DNA of 64,000 nt from Metopolophium dirhodum (taxonomy: Eukaryota > Arthropoda > Insecta > Hemiptera > Aphididae): NCBI RefSeq assembly GCF_019925205.1, contig NC_083568.1, forward strand, positions 22,938,393 to 23,002,392. Direction: 5' to 3'. The translations under genes and the position numbers were made by a program. Within the stretch, counting starts at the first letter, position 1. The number at the start of each line of letters is the position of its first letter. Below, one piece after another: positions 14,199 through 27,076 of this stretch. A model generated the notes under the pieces. The model was not told the DNA's origin and searched no databases. It saw nothing but the letters and a program-made list of their open reading frames with translations.

Positions 14199-16813
14199 CA
14201 GTTATTAGATAGTTAAATTAGATTATTTAATTTAAAAAAAAAAAATCAGATGGATTCTTCATATAACTCCAGGAAATAATAAACTAACGAATATTACACA
14301 AAAACTCGTTTAGTTTAATTTATTTAGAGCATACGGATAAATGAATGGTTTTTTACGATTTTAAAATTAAAATTGTATCTTTTTTATTATTATGAATACA
14401 GAATTCCATAATACATGTTATAAAAATATGACATTGTTTAAGAATATTATTTGTGGCATTATATTATACAATTATGTTAAATTTAATTTGTGATACACGA
14501 CAGCACATTGTGCATACCAAAATAAATTTGTACGCAATTTAATTGTTCGTTTTATGGTTATAACTTATTATAACTACGTAGTTTTTTTTTATTTGCGGAT
14601 TATATTATCACTGTATAAAAACAAGTGTATACATTTTGTTAAATTTTCTAAAATGAAATTGATTAGTTGAACATTTTATAAGTGAAAAAATGTACTGCAT
14701 TAATAAACAATTTAAATATTTAACACATCGTTATACATATTCTCACCAGAAAAGTAGTAACTTTGAAGCTAGTTTTTATTAACTCGATATCAAGTAAGAT
14801 TGATACATAAATCAAAATTTGAAATTTCTTGTTTTTATTCCGGAAAAATACTAAATCCCAGAAATAATTATAGATAAATTTCAAAATGTTGAAACCGGTT
14901 AACTAACTAACCACTAACTTATTAATGTATAAAAAATTACCATCGACATTAATTAATTGAAGAAAACTTCAAGAATATATCAAACATTTGTATGTAGGTG
15001 CAAAAAATATTTTTTTAGTATATAGATAACAATAACTTAATTTTCCTAGAATACGAACAATGGCATTGGTGAAATTCACCGAACAGATAACGTTTTGCAG
15101 AGAAGTAAAATTGGTCAAAAACGTTTAATGTAATTCGATGGATTGTAAATCGATTATAACATTATACAGGTGTAGGTATATCGTCAATCCTCGATGATAG
15201 TTAATTTTCAGAATTTTCAGCACTAAATTATAAAACCATCATAAGAAACAAAGGTGACAACAACAACGGCGGACATACTATTGGTTTTTAACAAGATATC
15301 GATCATCTTCGACCGATGGATCCTTCATCGTACACAATCGTTTATTCATGTGACGATCGATCGTCGCGTTCAAATGTCGAAGAGTTTAGTAATAATTTAT
15401 GACTCGCATGCATCGCACCGAGGAGAAGAGCGAAAAGTGGTCAACAACTACGATAGGAACGAGTATCGTCGAAGTGTTGTACCGTCCGCGCCTACTTTTT
15501 AAGTCTATTTATTATTACCGTATATTTTTCTGTTTCTTTTTTTTCATCGTCGACGCGAGCGTCACAAGCGCGAGTGTCCGATGAATTATTAGAAAAACGT
15601 GACATTTTAAATTACAATGGATGAACATATTTTACCGTCTGAAACGTATCGACGTTATCGGATTGACACAAATCTCGCTGCATAAAGTTGAATTGCACAT
15701 TATAAATCAAGTAGCAACGCACCACAGCAGTATACTACAAATACAATAACGTAAGTGCAGGTATAATAATATTATAGCTGTTAATTAAAACAGTATATAG
15801 GTAGGTATAATATTATATAATTTCTATACAATAGGTATATATACTCGTACGAAATAATCATAATATTATAAATACACACGTGCTACGGATAGGTACCGCG
15901 CAGTTGTACCCCAACCCCGCCTGTACAACACACAAACAATTATTATTAATTACTGATGTAAGATAATAATAATATTAATATAATATACAATGAAGCGCGT
16001 ACTATAAATATACACAACGACTCGAGATGCGATTTTGTACGATGTACTTCTAATATTATACAAACTGGTCGATCGTGAAACATACACTACAACTATTACT
16101 ACTACTACTAATAATAAAATCTGTATAGGTAATGCGTATATTATGTATTTCAGGTATCGGTTCGTATCCGCAAATGTTAGATGTGTTATTATAATATATT
16201 TTTATCATCTAGACCGTTACCGTGTTTAAGGGAGCGTAGGTTTATTATAATAATAGTATTATTTGGTTTGTCCGCCGTACTGTGAAAATAATATATTAAC
16301 ACGTCGATATGGTACACTATGATATTGTGCACAAGATGGAAGACAGTTTGTTCTCGAAGAAAAATTTTAAATTTCTGCCAATTACTCATCCGGGGTGAAA
16401 TTTAATAATCATCTTCGAATCACAGGCCGTTAAACGATGTGCATTAACCATATTATTGTACATTTGTACTGACGTATGCCGTGCTAGTGGGCCGGCTGGG
16501 TTATATTATATTATTTTTATTGAGTGTAAACTGCAGAAATTGTTTTCTCGACAATAATATACGACATGGTATTACTATTTTGATGATTACGTCAATATTT
16601 GGAGGAGACATAATATACAGAATAGCGCGTGTACACTGGACAGATAATACAGTTATTATTTATAGAGCTGCATAAATCACGACGAAATCACTTTCTCGAC
16701 ATGACCTTATCCACTCGTCCGATTGAGACGGTTTGAAAAAAAAAAAATACTAATCGAGACAAAAAATACGAATTGCGACAAAAAATAATCCGAATTGATC
16801 TCCATCCTCCGTG

Positions 16814-16846
16814 TCTCACACACTCTCTCACTCTCTCTCACTCTCT
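16814..16846 (+). repeat. CT/CA-rich microsatellite
   Basis: Compound tract of TCTCACACACTC followed by repeated CTCTCTCA units: a polypyrimidine run of about 33 bases on the plus strand. Confidence 0.75.
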
Positions 16847-17589
16847 TTTCCATACCGATACGGACGGTAAAATTGTCAAAACATTTTCTGGCCATATACA
16901 CATGTGTACATAATATAGGTACATATATAGCTTGTAATATACTGTGTATGGCAATATAGTCGTCGTTATTATTTACGCGCTAACGTTTCTTCATTCCGCC
17001 GCGTGCGCACGAGACGTATAATTATTTCCGAATCAAACGAACCATCTAATGGGCCGCCATTGCCCCCGAGGGCACCCGGAGTTTTACACGTCGGTCGTAT
17101 ATACATATAAATTTTTTTCCATCGAAAATTACCATAATCGCTCCGTGCCCCGGAACTTTGAAAAGACGAGTCAAACGGGAAAAAATCTTTGAGAGAAAAA
17201 AAATTCCGGAGCACACGCGGATTCAGAACATCGTCCAAAACTTCAAAGTTCGAGACATCGCGGCGGCGGCGGGCGTAGGTTGCTGGAGTGTATTGGGTAT
17301 AATTGAAAGTATATCAAACGACGATAAAAACAATCGTATTTTATTCCTCGTTGCAGAATATAATAATAATAAAATATTTTATTGACGGGTCGTATCATGT
17401 TCATGTACTCTGTGCACAGGACTACAACAGTCAATATACATGGCAACAATACGTATAATATACGCGTTAAAATAGTTTAATTAAGGTTACACGCTGCTGC
17501 ATATGTAACTCGACCGAAAATTTATTACAGTTGGCCCCAAATAATATTCATATACATATATATTATATACTATTAAATAGGTATGTCTG

Positions 17590-17620
<31 letters not shown>
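17590..17620 (+). repeat. (TA)n dinucleotide repeat
   Basis: A run of about 31 bases of TA with one AATA interruption, followed directly by CCTACCTAAC. Confidence 0.8.
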
Positions 17621-20600
17621 CCTACCTAACGCGATTTCATCTGATTGCGGCACTTACTCGCCTAAGTACGCCCAGCTTGTACATTAATATGTATATACAT
17701 TAATACATTATACTCGCGTATTTGCATAATACATAATATATAACAATAACACAGACGAACCCTAATCCGCGGACGGGCTTGTGTTTAACCTACGCGATAA
17801 AAAAAAACATCGCCTTAGTGTACGCACCTAATGTATAAAATATACATTTTGTCACGAAAAATAAAATATATTCTATTAATACAATATATAAAAATCGCTC
17901 TAGCAAATACAAATATCCCGAACAATTTTTATCATGCCACAGTTTGTTTGAATAGCCTTATGAATTCGAATCGCCGCAGAATATAATATAGACGGGCCAT
18001 ATAGACAGAATTATTATAGATGATGGTTTACCGAACGACGATAGTAGAAATAATAATAATAGAACGAACTTCTTAAGTTTGTAATATTATATTTTGTCAA
18101 GATAATTTATTACAAATAAATATATATGTATATAATATAATAATATTATGCTATATAGTATATATGTATTACGTTATACGCATCGAGGAGTTTGCGTATA
18201 TCGTCCGAAAAACATTTAAGTTTATTCCCCTTCCTTTATTTCCTTCCTCAACTGTAAAACTCACTCCTCGAGAAATGCAAGAAAGTGAATTGCTAGTCGT
18301 TGTCGCTTGTTTTTGTAAGATTACCATTGCGCAGTAAACTAAATATCATAGTGTCTTTCAAAACGTATTATGCTGCGGTAATTATTTATGAATACATCAC
18401 AATGTTATTATAAGACTATAATATAGATTCAAATCGATCGTTACGCGTTATTATAATAGACTTGCTATGGTTATTATTATTCATCGAATAGAAAAATACG
18501 CATGCTAAATTGAAACATAATAAACCACATTAGTGTTTAAAAAAGTCACTGGAGACCGTCGGAGCATTAAATCGTGCAGATAGTTACTCAGACGATACAA
18601 TCATCGATTATCTCGTGAGGATATCTGCAGCAGTAGACCACGGTCTGTACTTAATCGCTCGTATATCGCATATATAATACGCTGTAATGTTGTATATTAT
18701 ATGCATGTTGATATCCTACACGATCGATAACGATTTAAAGATAAACACGAGTCACTTGTATGGTATAATATATCCCTATAATGTGTGCGTCCGATGCACA
18801 AGCCGCAACATAAAAACTAGGTGCAGTTTTAAGCGATTTCACCGTCACTATATTATAATAATAATATATTATGTAATAATATTAATACGTACGATTTAAT
18901 TTTAAATTTATTTTACATCGATAAGTCGTATACGATATTTATACTTGTTTAGAATAATAATTACTGTAGATCAATAAATGAGTTATACATCTTATAAAAT
19001 ATATTTTAACAAACATTATTTTTTTTCGAATCCGCAACCAATATTTCATAACGATAATCACTGCAGTTCATTTTCGATAACATTCCAAAACAGTTAATAA
19101 TATTTTTGGCCATTTTGTTTGATTTTAGTTTTGAAATAAAACAATTTTAAATATATATACAGAATATCTAACCAAACCACCAGCCCAGTACTTATAGGTA
19201 CTAAAAAAAAAAACAATTGTTATTTTCTCAAAACCGCGGTAGATAAAATAATAAACTAAACAATTAATCAACTCTCAACTCCTAATCCCTATTAACGTAT
19301 ACTACACAGTAAATAATTCTATATGGGGCCGTCCGAGAAACCAATCGTGTTACTTTTCGGGATTTCTCGAATGCGATTACTCTCTTTCTAGGATTTCAAA
19401 GTTAAAAGTATAGCGTATATATATATATATATAATATGTGTATTATGTGTAGCATATAGTAGAGGGTTGTCAGACAATAAGTCACGTAACGTGTAAAGGG
19501 GGGGTGGGTTTCAGAGATCCGGGACGAAGTTTGTTGTTTCGTGTATGCCTTCCTGAGAGCTCCCCGATAGTTCGAATCGATGGTAAATTTTCAACTAAGT
19601 ACATCTAGACATCGAGTCAGCCGTTATTGACGTTTCATCGCAAATGCGCCGTCGGATGACGACTGGATCAGACACACAACACCACTGAGGAAAATCCTGG
19701 ACTACGAGTGACTAAAATCCTAAAAACCAGACCAACTTCGAACAGCAAGTTTGTGAGTAAGAGCTGCAGACATTACATTTCAGCGTAATTATAGTGCGAA
19801 CGGAAAAATATTCGGTGCTTGTAAAATGTCGGATATCCGAAATCCGTATTTATACATATTTTAATAACATTTTTTATCTAATCGGATAGTTACGGTGTTT
19901 CCGAACTCATTTTATTCACGATTCAGATATACATAGTAAAAGTTTAATAGCACTCAAACACATGCGTTGTAAAATGGCCTTATAAGTTATAATAACCGTG
20001 AACTAGAACCTTATATGCAATAAACTCATTAAATATATACACAAACAATAATTGATGGGCGAGTCGCGATTGATTGATGAATTAATTACAACAACTAATA
20101 CTTTGCGTACCAAATACATAATATATTTTTGTGATAATGAAAAGCCAAAAAAAAGAACGTGAGGAATTAAGCTAATATAAGATATAAAAAATAAACGATG
20201 TGAAATATGTTGAAAAATTAATATAATGACTTGATGGATTGGTAATATTGACAAACATAAAAGTTTAATTATATTTTTCAATTTTTGTGTAAAAAAAAAC
20301 AAATACAAAAAAATAATATTAAAATCGTAAATTTTCAAAACACGACCTGCAGTATAAATAATAAAAAGAAAAACCTATTTAAACTAAAAGTTGGAAAACA
20401 AAATACAAAACCAATAAATGTACCTAAAACTGTGCTCCTTATCAATACCATCTATGCTTAGGATTTATGTAAATATAATATAGTAAAATAGTATGCTAAA
20501 ATATTCAATGAATTTAGCAACATTTACCGAACTATCATTAAGTGAAAGTGAATCATCTTCTAATTTTAAAATATACCTACATATTGAATGAATAGTTACT

Positions 20601-20961
20601 TTTTATGACCTACCTAGTTAATTCGTTTGTGTATGTATTCCTTTCAAATAAACCTATGAAATTTTTAATACATTTTTAATCGTTTTTCGTTTAAGTGAAA
20701 AATCACAGATTCCATGAAATTATCAACGTGATTGGACATGCAAGACATTGGACATCTAGCCTCTACGTCAAATTAGTTTGAATATGCCACGGAACAATGT
20801 GCATTTTACTCGTTTCTATAGTTGCTATAAAATGCAATAATGCGCGATAATTCATTGTACTCAAAACATATTTTTTTACAAGTACCAAGTCGGATTAGAC
20901 GAGAGTTTTTGTAAATGTAAGTACCTAGGTAATATATTATGTTATGTTAAACGTGTGCGAA

Positions 20962-20967
20962 GCTAAC
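20962..20967 (-). other. 5' splice site (donor) of transporter exon 1
   Basis: Read on the minus strand, the junction is CAG|GTTAGC. The exon side matches the donor consensus and the intron begins with GT, although T at +3 and C at +6 are weaker than ideal. Translation past this point stops at once (TAG made by GTTAG). The conserved transporter reading therefore ends exactly here, which is the main support for the site. Confidence 0.75.
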
Positions 20968-21232
20968 CTGCCGATCCGAAAGAGGCGTGAGGGAAATTGC
21001 GCGCGACAATCGGAAGCATGACGCCGGAGGACATGTGCAGCCCTTGGTTGAGGACGTGCACAGCAAACGACACGGCCACGACAATCCATCCCCATCCACC
21101 TTCCGGGTAGTAGTGCTGCTTGAGGGTGGGCACTTCGGTTTTGACCACCACCGGACACAGGACTTCGCTGCAACTGGGCAGGTCACTGCACGTTGCCAGC
21201 CCCGAGTCCAAGTCTGCTTCCATGTGTGCCAT
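20968..21232 (-). CDS. Monocarboxylate transporter-like (SLC16/MCT family), first coding exon, partial
   Basis: This exon encodes the first 88 residues plus one base of residue 89 of a major-facilitator membrane transporter. MCT proteins move monocarboxylates or related solutes across membranes, often with protons; the substrate here cannot be told. Residues 1-40 form a polar, presumably cytosolic N-terminus. Residues 42-49 read YPEGGWGW, containing the MCT signature [D/E]G[G/S][W/F][G/A]W. Residues 50-62 and the following small and hydrophobic residues form transmembrane helix 1 (VVAVSFAVHVLNQGLHMSSG). The start ATG at 21232 is supported by an in-frame TGA 21 bases upstream (21253-21251) and G at both -3 and +4; Met4 is an alternative start. 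The exon ends in CAG at a GT donor, leaving phase 1 inside a Gly codon. This fits the family, where an A-G-W stretch usually follows. A full MCT has about 12 helices and 400-700 residues, so most of the protein is missing. I could not choose between the insect MCT paralogues, so no symbol is given. Confidence 0.88.
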
Positions 21233-21271
21233 TCCGTCGCCACTGTACGATCACTGTCGTTGTTTATATCA

Positions 21272-21283
21272 CTATATTATATA
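21272..21283 (-). promoter_or_regulatory. TATA-like element upstream of the transporter start
   Basis: The minus strand reads TATATAATATAG about 40-50 bases before the ATG. The match to a TATA box is good and its position would allow initiation at about 21245-21255. AT-rich strings of this kind are common across the window, so the support is weak. Confidence 0.2.
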
Positions 21284-21297
21284 CCACCGTTGTCGTT

Positions 21298-21315
21298 GGT
21301 CGGTCGGTCGGTCGG
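21298..21315 (+). repeat. (GGTC)n tetranucleotide repeat
   Basis: Four and a half copies of GGTC stand about 65 bases upstream of the transporter ATG. One further CGGTCG follows at 21320-21326. The tract could vary in length between individuals, and it lies in the presumed leader or promoter. Confidence 0.8.
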
Positions 21316-23049
21316 CTGATCGGTCGCCACTAGTCCGCCACTGATTCTGCGTGGCGGCCGACTATGCGGGCCGTTCGTTTTCGTCACCACTGCCGCCACC
21401 GCCCCTGCAGCTGTCGCTGGACGACAACCGACTGCAATACGGATCCATAGTGATTACCGGCGATTCGGTGGGAGGGGGGGGCGAGGGATACACAATTAAG
21501 TATATTATGAAGATGAAAAAAATTAAGGCATAAAAAAAATTACTTAAAGTAAAACAAGTGTTTATGAAAACACGAAAAAATTTCGTCGAAATCAAACGAT
21601 CGAATTTCGATAGTAATATGATGATATAATATTAGTACTATAATAGGTAAACTATATAATATACGTAAGATAAATTAGCAAATTTTTTTTTTGCTTATAT
21701 CGCGATTGTTTACGTTTACGTCTAATCGTTTTTCCGACGCGTAAGGCTTGCACGTGAGTTATTGAAACGCATGGTTTTTTATTTTCCATGTTATAGTAAT
21801 TTCTTACGGGTTTTTTTTATGCCATAAATTTCTTAAGTAATATTTGTTCAAGGTTAGTATACAAACCATCATCTAGAATGGTCATAATAATTTATATTTA
21901 TAAAATAAATATAGAGTTCGTTCTAGCCGACTGCTAAATATAGGTGTGACGTGTGCACGACCCGAACGCTACGAAACTTGGGGATTGATCTGTTTTCAGC
22001 TAACCGAATTTATGAATCAAAGGAAACTCGTCCCGGGAGGCGTGTATATTGAATCGCAATTATTGTTATTCTCCTGCGCCCCATCCTGAGCGGTCATCGT
22101 TACATCTTCAAAACCTGTTTATCGGTTTTTTATACGTTATTTATTATGTACGAGGCTGGTTTTCAAAACAAAAAAAATTGAACGAATTAACTCATCATAG
22201 CTTAAATACAAGGTAGACACAGTATCGACATGATTTTGCCCGAACAACAACAAATATATCATACAGCAATGAAATATATAAGAAAAAATAGATCTATATT
22301 ATTTACCCAAAACCTTGACAAAATGAACTATTTACCATGCCTAAAAGTTCATTTCAGAATACCTAAAGATATTTCTATACTATATAGACATGGTAATGGA
22401 AAGTTCGTATCACCTTGATCATATCATGTTTTTTAACGTTTGTTTGATACTTACATTACGAACTACACATAGGATTTCTCTTTTATATGATACAGTAAAT
22501 TTATTATTTAAACAAAAAAATATGGATTAAAATTTTAATGTAAATATGAAGTACAAAATTAATTTAAGATCAATATTTAAAATCATTGATCGTGATTTTC
22601 ATTATAACAAATTTCAAATATAATACTATTTAAAAGTAATATAGGTAATAAGTTTAAATCAACTATTAAAACATTAATAACTTAATGATGAAGATAAAAT
22701 TTAAATTAAATTAAAAATCTGTAACGAATTACACGATTTAAAATCGAGCATATAAAAGTTTACAGGCACGGTAAAAGATGAAAATAAACTAAAGTTCCGA
22801 TTGCAAAAAAACAATGTAACATGATATTTTCAAAAACTCTTTACTCGGGCAAATTTGGTGTTACGGATTCGAATTTAACAAAAAATGGGACCCGGTTTTC
22901 GTGGTGAAACGATCGAAAAAAAAAAGAATAAAATATTGGCCATCGGTTTGACGGTGATCTAGAAAGGACGAACGGCGAAGAAATGAAACCGGATTTGAGT
23001 TGGAATATGACCCGAACGAATTAAGTCGAAAACGTAAAAAAAACCGACA

Positions 23050-23620
23050 TGGGTGCCTATATCGAAATCGGTTTCGAAACCGCAGCAGACGGTATCGCGT
23101 GCACACGCCGTCGACAGACACCACGTCCTATGATATTATTACAAAGACGAAACAATGCCGGATATAGTGTGCGGCGGATTACCTCATGGACGCGGAAACT
23201 GTGCCCGCTACGCCTGTATAGCTGACAACTCGTAATTTTCGGCACTAGATCGAAATATTGTAATAGTTTTTCTTCCGAAATTGCGCAATCGGATGTTAAA
23301 ACCTTAACGACTCTCGCGCACGTGCCATCGTCAAATATCGCTATCGTATACGTAGGTGTATATACATATATATATATATATATGATACAATATGTAAATA
23401 AAACAGTGCAAAGAAGAAAAACGACAGACGGCACACCGTGACGAGCGTAAAAAATGTCCACCGCGGACGCGCACTGGTGACCGTCAGGGCGAACGCGACG
23501 GCAGTGTAATCGAGACTGGAGTGTTGCTCACTGGTTGCGAGCTTCGAACGGCGGCGGCTGCGATCGCGGCGGCCGCGACGGCGGCACAACCCTCCCTCAC
23601 CATCGCGGCGCGGTGGGCAT
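23050..23620. promoter_or_regulatory. GC- and CpG-rich block, possible distal promoter or non-coding first exon
   Basis: This is one of the most GC-rich stretches in the window, especially 23455-23615, where CG dinucleotides are dense (repeated GCGG, GCGACGG and CGGCGGC). It is interrupted by a TA microsatellite at about 23365-23384. It lies about 2 kb upstream of the transporter exon on the same transcription axis, so a non-coding first exon or promoter is plausible. A minus-strand open frame at 23057-23461 shows no recognisable protein features. Confidence 0.3.
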
Positions 23621-23739
23621 TATAATAATAATAAATATTATGGTTTTATACGAGCTTGATTCCTGTTGGATGGGGAGTGGCCAAGTGTGTGATAATTATT
23701 AATTATCGGGTGTCTCGGTCTTGCATCGTGTCTCCGAAT

Positions 23740-23962
23740 CAGTGGCATGTAATAATATTATTTAAATGAACAGGAGAGTTGAGGGCGTACCCCCACGATT
23801 AAGATTATTAAATTGATTTTTTTTCAATATCTATAGTAATAAAATCAATTTTTAATTTTATTTATAATGCGTATTCAAAAATTTAAAAAATAAAGCTTAG
23901 GCTCAACTGTGGGGGATCCACTCATATCCCCCCCCCCCCCAATCCACTAAAATACGACACTG
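23740..23962. mobile_element. Short DNA transposon (MITE) with CAGTG ends, hAT-like
   Basis: The element starts CAGTGGCATGTA. The reverse complement of its right end starts CAGTGTCGTATT. Flanking octamers CTCCGAAT and CCTCGAGT agree at 5 of 8 positions, compatible with a worn 8-bp duplication. The interior also has partly inverted arms (GTTGAGGGCGTACCCCCAC near the left, CTCAACTGTGGGGG near the right) and a run of 13 C at 23928-23940. At 223 bp it has no coding capacity. Confidence 0.5.
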
Positions 23963-24515
23963 CCTCGAGTGTGCGTGCGAGTGTGTGTCCGTGCAGTTAA
24001 ATGTTACAATAATGTTGTGTATGTGCAGCGTTTATCATAACAATATTATATTATGTTATGGCTATTGTGTGTATGTGTGTGCGTGTAATGATATGCGTCA
24101 CGAAACGCTTTTCTGGTTTTTATGTTTTCACGACGGAGCTTTAACCGTTGCACGGCGGCTGAGTGCGTGGAGGCACCACGTGCAGACTTGAAACGTCAAA
24201 GTTCAAAGTTGGTTAATGCAAAATTATGCCGAAGACACGTCAAGAGATGCTATTTGGCCCGACCGCGTAGGTCGCTTGGAAGTCCGTATGATAATTCGTA
24301 ATAATAGATAATAACGGCCGCTGATAAAATTTGCCTGAATAGGTATAACCTATTATAGTTGTTTTGTAGTTACGACAGCTTTGCGAATCCAACGTTAAGT
24401 ACCCATAAATGTGGTTGAAACTTAAATGGTTGATAACTCTGATACCAATACATTATACATTACAATATGTTCTTCAAAACGTTATAAACGATGCTATATA
24501 ATATAATAATATGAC

Positions 24516-24558
24516 TGTTAGCCAAAAACTAAACCACAGTGGCGAGAATTGGCTAACA
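24516..24558. other. Inverted repeat with 10-bp perfect arms
   Basis: TGTTAGCCAA and TTGGCTAACA flank a 23-base spacer that contains CAGTGGCG, the sequence seen at the ends of CAGTG-type elements in this window. It may be a small secondary structure or the scar of a short element. Confidence 0.5.
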
Positions 24559-26748
24559 AATGGTTATATAGTTAATAATCGTAAATTATAATAGTTTTGA
24601 GGTATATTCAACATAAATAGGTACCGTTGCCATTAATTATTATTATGATATTATAGCATGGTTATTTGGCATAAAATCAATCTCAACGTGCGCATATTGC
24701 AACTGTGCCGTTATAATAATATATCGGTACTATAATTATGTTACTTTTTCAATGTCATCGTGATATCATGAATATTCCTCATATACGCAACCAGAGACGG
24801 ATACAAAAAGAGGTCTATAAAAAGGCCTTACACTTTATGTATAAGGGCTGAAGAACTGCCTCGATATACTATTTTGAAGATTTATATTCGTTTATATCAG
24901 TTAATATTTATAAAAAAGGTACATATGTAGGTAGTTGTAATACTTTATAGTCATTCAAATTACCTACCCACAATACTTAATGTTATATTAATTATGGTTT
25001 ATCATTTTTTAAGCCAATGAGTATTTGATTTATTTATAACTTTTAACATTTATCCAACTAAATATTTTTTGTATCTAAATCACCTATTTTGTTCATTACC
25101 TACAAAGATGCCCCTCGATACTCAACGTATGTACATGACTCAAGTGACAAATTATAGAAAATATAAATAGTTCAATAAATTATGTTTACAATGTAATCGT
25201 TTATAATAATAGATATATCCACAATCCACTGTTTTCACGAAATATTTAATGACTTTGCTATACATTATATACTTTTTAGGATGAATGCACTTTTGCAGTA
25301 TTTACCGAAACTCTAATACGATAGAAAGGAAAAAATAAATATTATTATATTCAATCGCGTTTGTAATATCGTAATAATTATCAGTATTATAATCAAATAA
25401 TAGTCAATAAAGAAAGATAAGATATACAATTATAATTCGCCAGTCACCGATACCGTAAAATTTCATAACACCTATTGATTAGGTAGGTTTTAATGTTTTA
25501 ATTTGAATATAAACACGAAAGTCACGCATTGAAAATCTACTGGAATAAGAAGTCCTTTTAATTTTTTATGAAATCGTTTGTGTGGATAGGTTGTAGACAA
25601 TTGTGTAAAAGTATACCAGGTGATAAACAATGGTATGGTTATTAATATTATAAAATATTTTGTTCTTGTTCAAACTGCATAAGATTGATTTGCAATATTA
25701 TATCTAAAATTAATACCAAAGACTAAATAGAAATGTAAAATTTAATTCCTTGTCAATAACAACGTGTATTAGAGTAATAAACTACGATTGGAATTTTTTG
25801 GAATATTGAAAAAATTATTATGTGATATAGGACTGGCGGCAATAGGTTTAATTTATTTGTATGCAAACTATACTTTTAAAAAACTGAAAATCTTTTATGT
25901 ATTTACCAATTGCCTCACTTCAGCATAATATGAGACTATTTTGTCGTAGGTATACAAAACAATAGGTACTAATATGTTAAAGATGAAATGTTAATTATTG
26001 TTGACTGTATTTAAATTAGACGCTGACCGTATCGAACTTTAACCCCGAGGTTAAAGGTCCCAAATGGGGCATGTGCGTGTACGGCCATCAGAAATCCTTA
26101 TAATTGACGCCAAAAACAACAAGGTAATAAATAGCGGATAATAATAAAAACCAAAAATTATAAAGCGGATTTGACCCCATTTGGACTTAGTAATTTTTTT
26201 TTTAGCTACTTATATCTAATAATGTACACGAAAGTGGTAATTTTTATAGCGACCTCGAACGATGACGACTAAAAATAAAATAAAAATACGAGTACCTACA
26301 TAACAGCAGACTGCTGTTGTTTTAACAAAAAGGTTTCGGTATTTTATTTATTATAAACATGCATTAACTCTTTTTAATTCGACATAATTATCATAATATT
26401 ATATCATTATATAATGACCGATTTTTTTTTCAAAATAATATTTATGAAGTATACCATCCGTATACTTACACCATCGTAAAAAGTACAATAATGAAGACAT
26501 AAAATCGTCCAACTTTTATTTATGTACCTACATTTTATAACGATATAGGTACATTTATTACCTATAATCCGTGCATGTTAATATTGTTTTCTTTAATGTG
26601 CACATGTAAGTCGTTTTGTCGAGTTCGTATATGTAGGTATAGGTATCTAACGAGAGTTTATATGCGAATAATTAATACGAGTAGTAGTCTGCTATAATGA
26701 TTGTTTAAATTTGCATGCGGTAAGCGCTAAGGATATTATACGTCACAT

Positions 26749-26763
26749 GGGGGGGGGGGGGGG
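26749..26763 (+). repeat. Poly(G) tract
   Basis: Fifteen consecutive G in AT-rich DNA. The tract is prone to slippage and to assembly error. Confidence 0.8.
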
Positions 26764-27040
26764 CTGGACGACGTGATTTAAGCACAGAGAAAAATAAATA
26801 TAATTATTAGCAATTTGTCTATTCCGTATCTGAAAGCCGAATTACCATACATAATTGTGATGCATTAGACGTGTTTGTTAGTTTTAGAAGAAAATCAAAC
26901 AGCCGTGGGCTGGCTGCTTCTATATACGCCAGCGTGCGTACGTCATCATTCGTATATACATTTTAATGTCTCCGCCCCATATGTCCGTCACGAGAAAATA
27001 AGTACAGCGTATAATGAAATAATATGCCTTACAGGGTAAA

Positions 27041-27045
27041 TAATA

Positions 27046-27075
<30 letters not shown>
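27041..27075 (+). repeat. (AAT)n trinucleotide repeat
   Basis: About eleven AAT units with one AGT interruption. On the minus strand it gives a poly-tyrosine open frame (26920-27102), which is not a real gene. Confidence 0.85.

Positions 27076-27076
<1 letters not shown>

Larger units (their letters stand above)
1..20961 (-). other. Probable long first coding intron of the transporter gene (part)
   Basis: The transporter is read on the minus strand, so DNA beyond its donor at 20967 should be intron until the next coding exon. I looked for the expected continuation (a W-rich second helix and an RDC-containing helix 4/5 region) and recognised none here. The stretch holds AT-rich sequence, microsatellites, one worn repeat at 1161-1993, and GC-richer patches near 9.5 kb, 11.6-12.1 kb, 13.5-13.8 kb, 15.3-15.6 kb and 17.0-17.3 kb with no identifiable coding. 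A short exon could have been missed. Confidence 0.5.
21233..21500 (-). promoter_or_regulatory. Candidate 5' leader / proximal promoter of the transporter gene
   Basis: This block lies just upstream of the start codon and is richer in G+C than its surroundings. It contains a GGTC tandem repeat, a purine/pyrimidine-biased stretch and a G-run near 21472-21482. The in-frame TGA at 21251-21253 shows it is not coding in the exon's frame. A weak acceptor (TACAG|TGG at about 21245) could join an upstream non-coding exon, but it has no clear pyrimidine tract. Whether this is leader, promoter or the end of a 5' UTR intron cannot be settled from sequence alone. Confidence 0.35.

Noticed and set aside
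19570..19585. AGTTCGAATC, a tRNA B-box-like string
   Set aside because: No A box at the right distance and no cloverleaf could be drawn. Not a tRNA.
20003..20338. Minus-strand hydrophobic open frame of 111 codons
   Set aside because: Composition is driven by AT-rich codons (I, F, L, Y) with no family motif, just downstream of the transporter donor. Most likely intron.
20987..21319. Plus-strand open frame of 110 codons and other-frame minus-strand frames (20937-21173, 20947-21243)
   Set aside because: These are shadows of the transporter exon in other frames. Only the frame starting at 21232 carries the EGGWGW signature and ends at a splice donor.
23057..23461. Minus-strand open frame of 134 codons, the longest in the window
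   Set aside because: Its hydrophobic part is encoded by the TA microsatellite (YIYIYVY) and the rest shows no family motif. It lies in the GC-rich block, where stops are rarer. Left as a possible leader or promoter.
26066..26190. Inverted GTCC(C)AAATGGGG arms about 110 bases apart
   Set aside because: Arms are about 12 bp with a mismatch, with no flanking duplication and no transposon-like ends. Probably chance.
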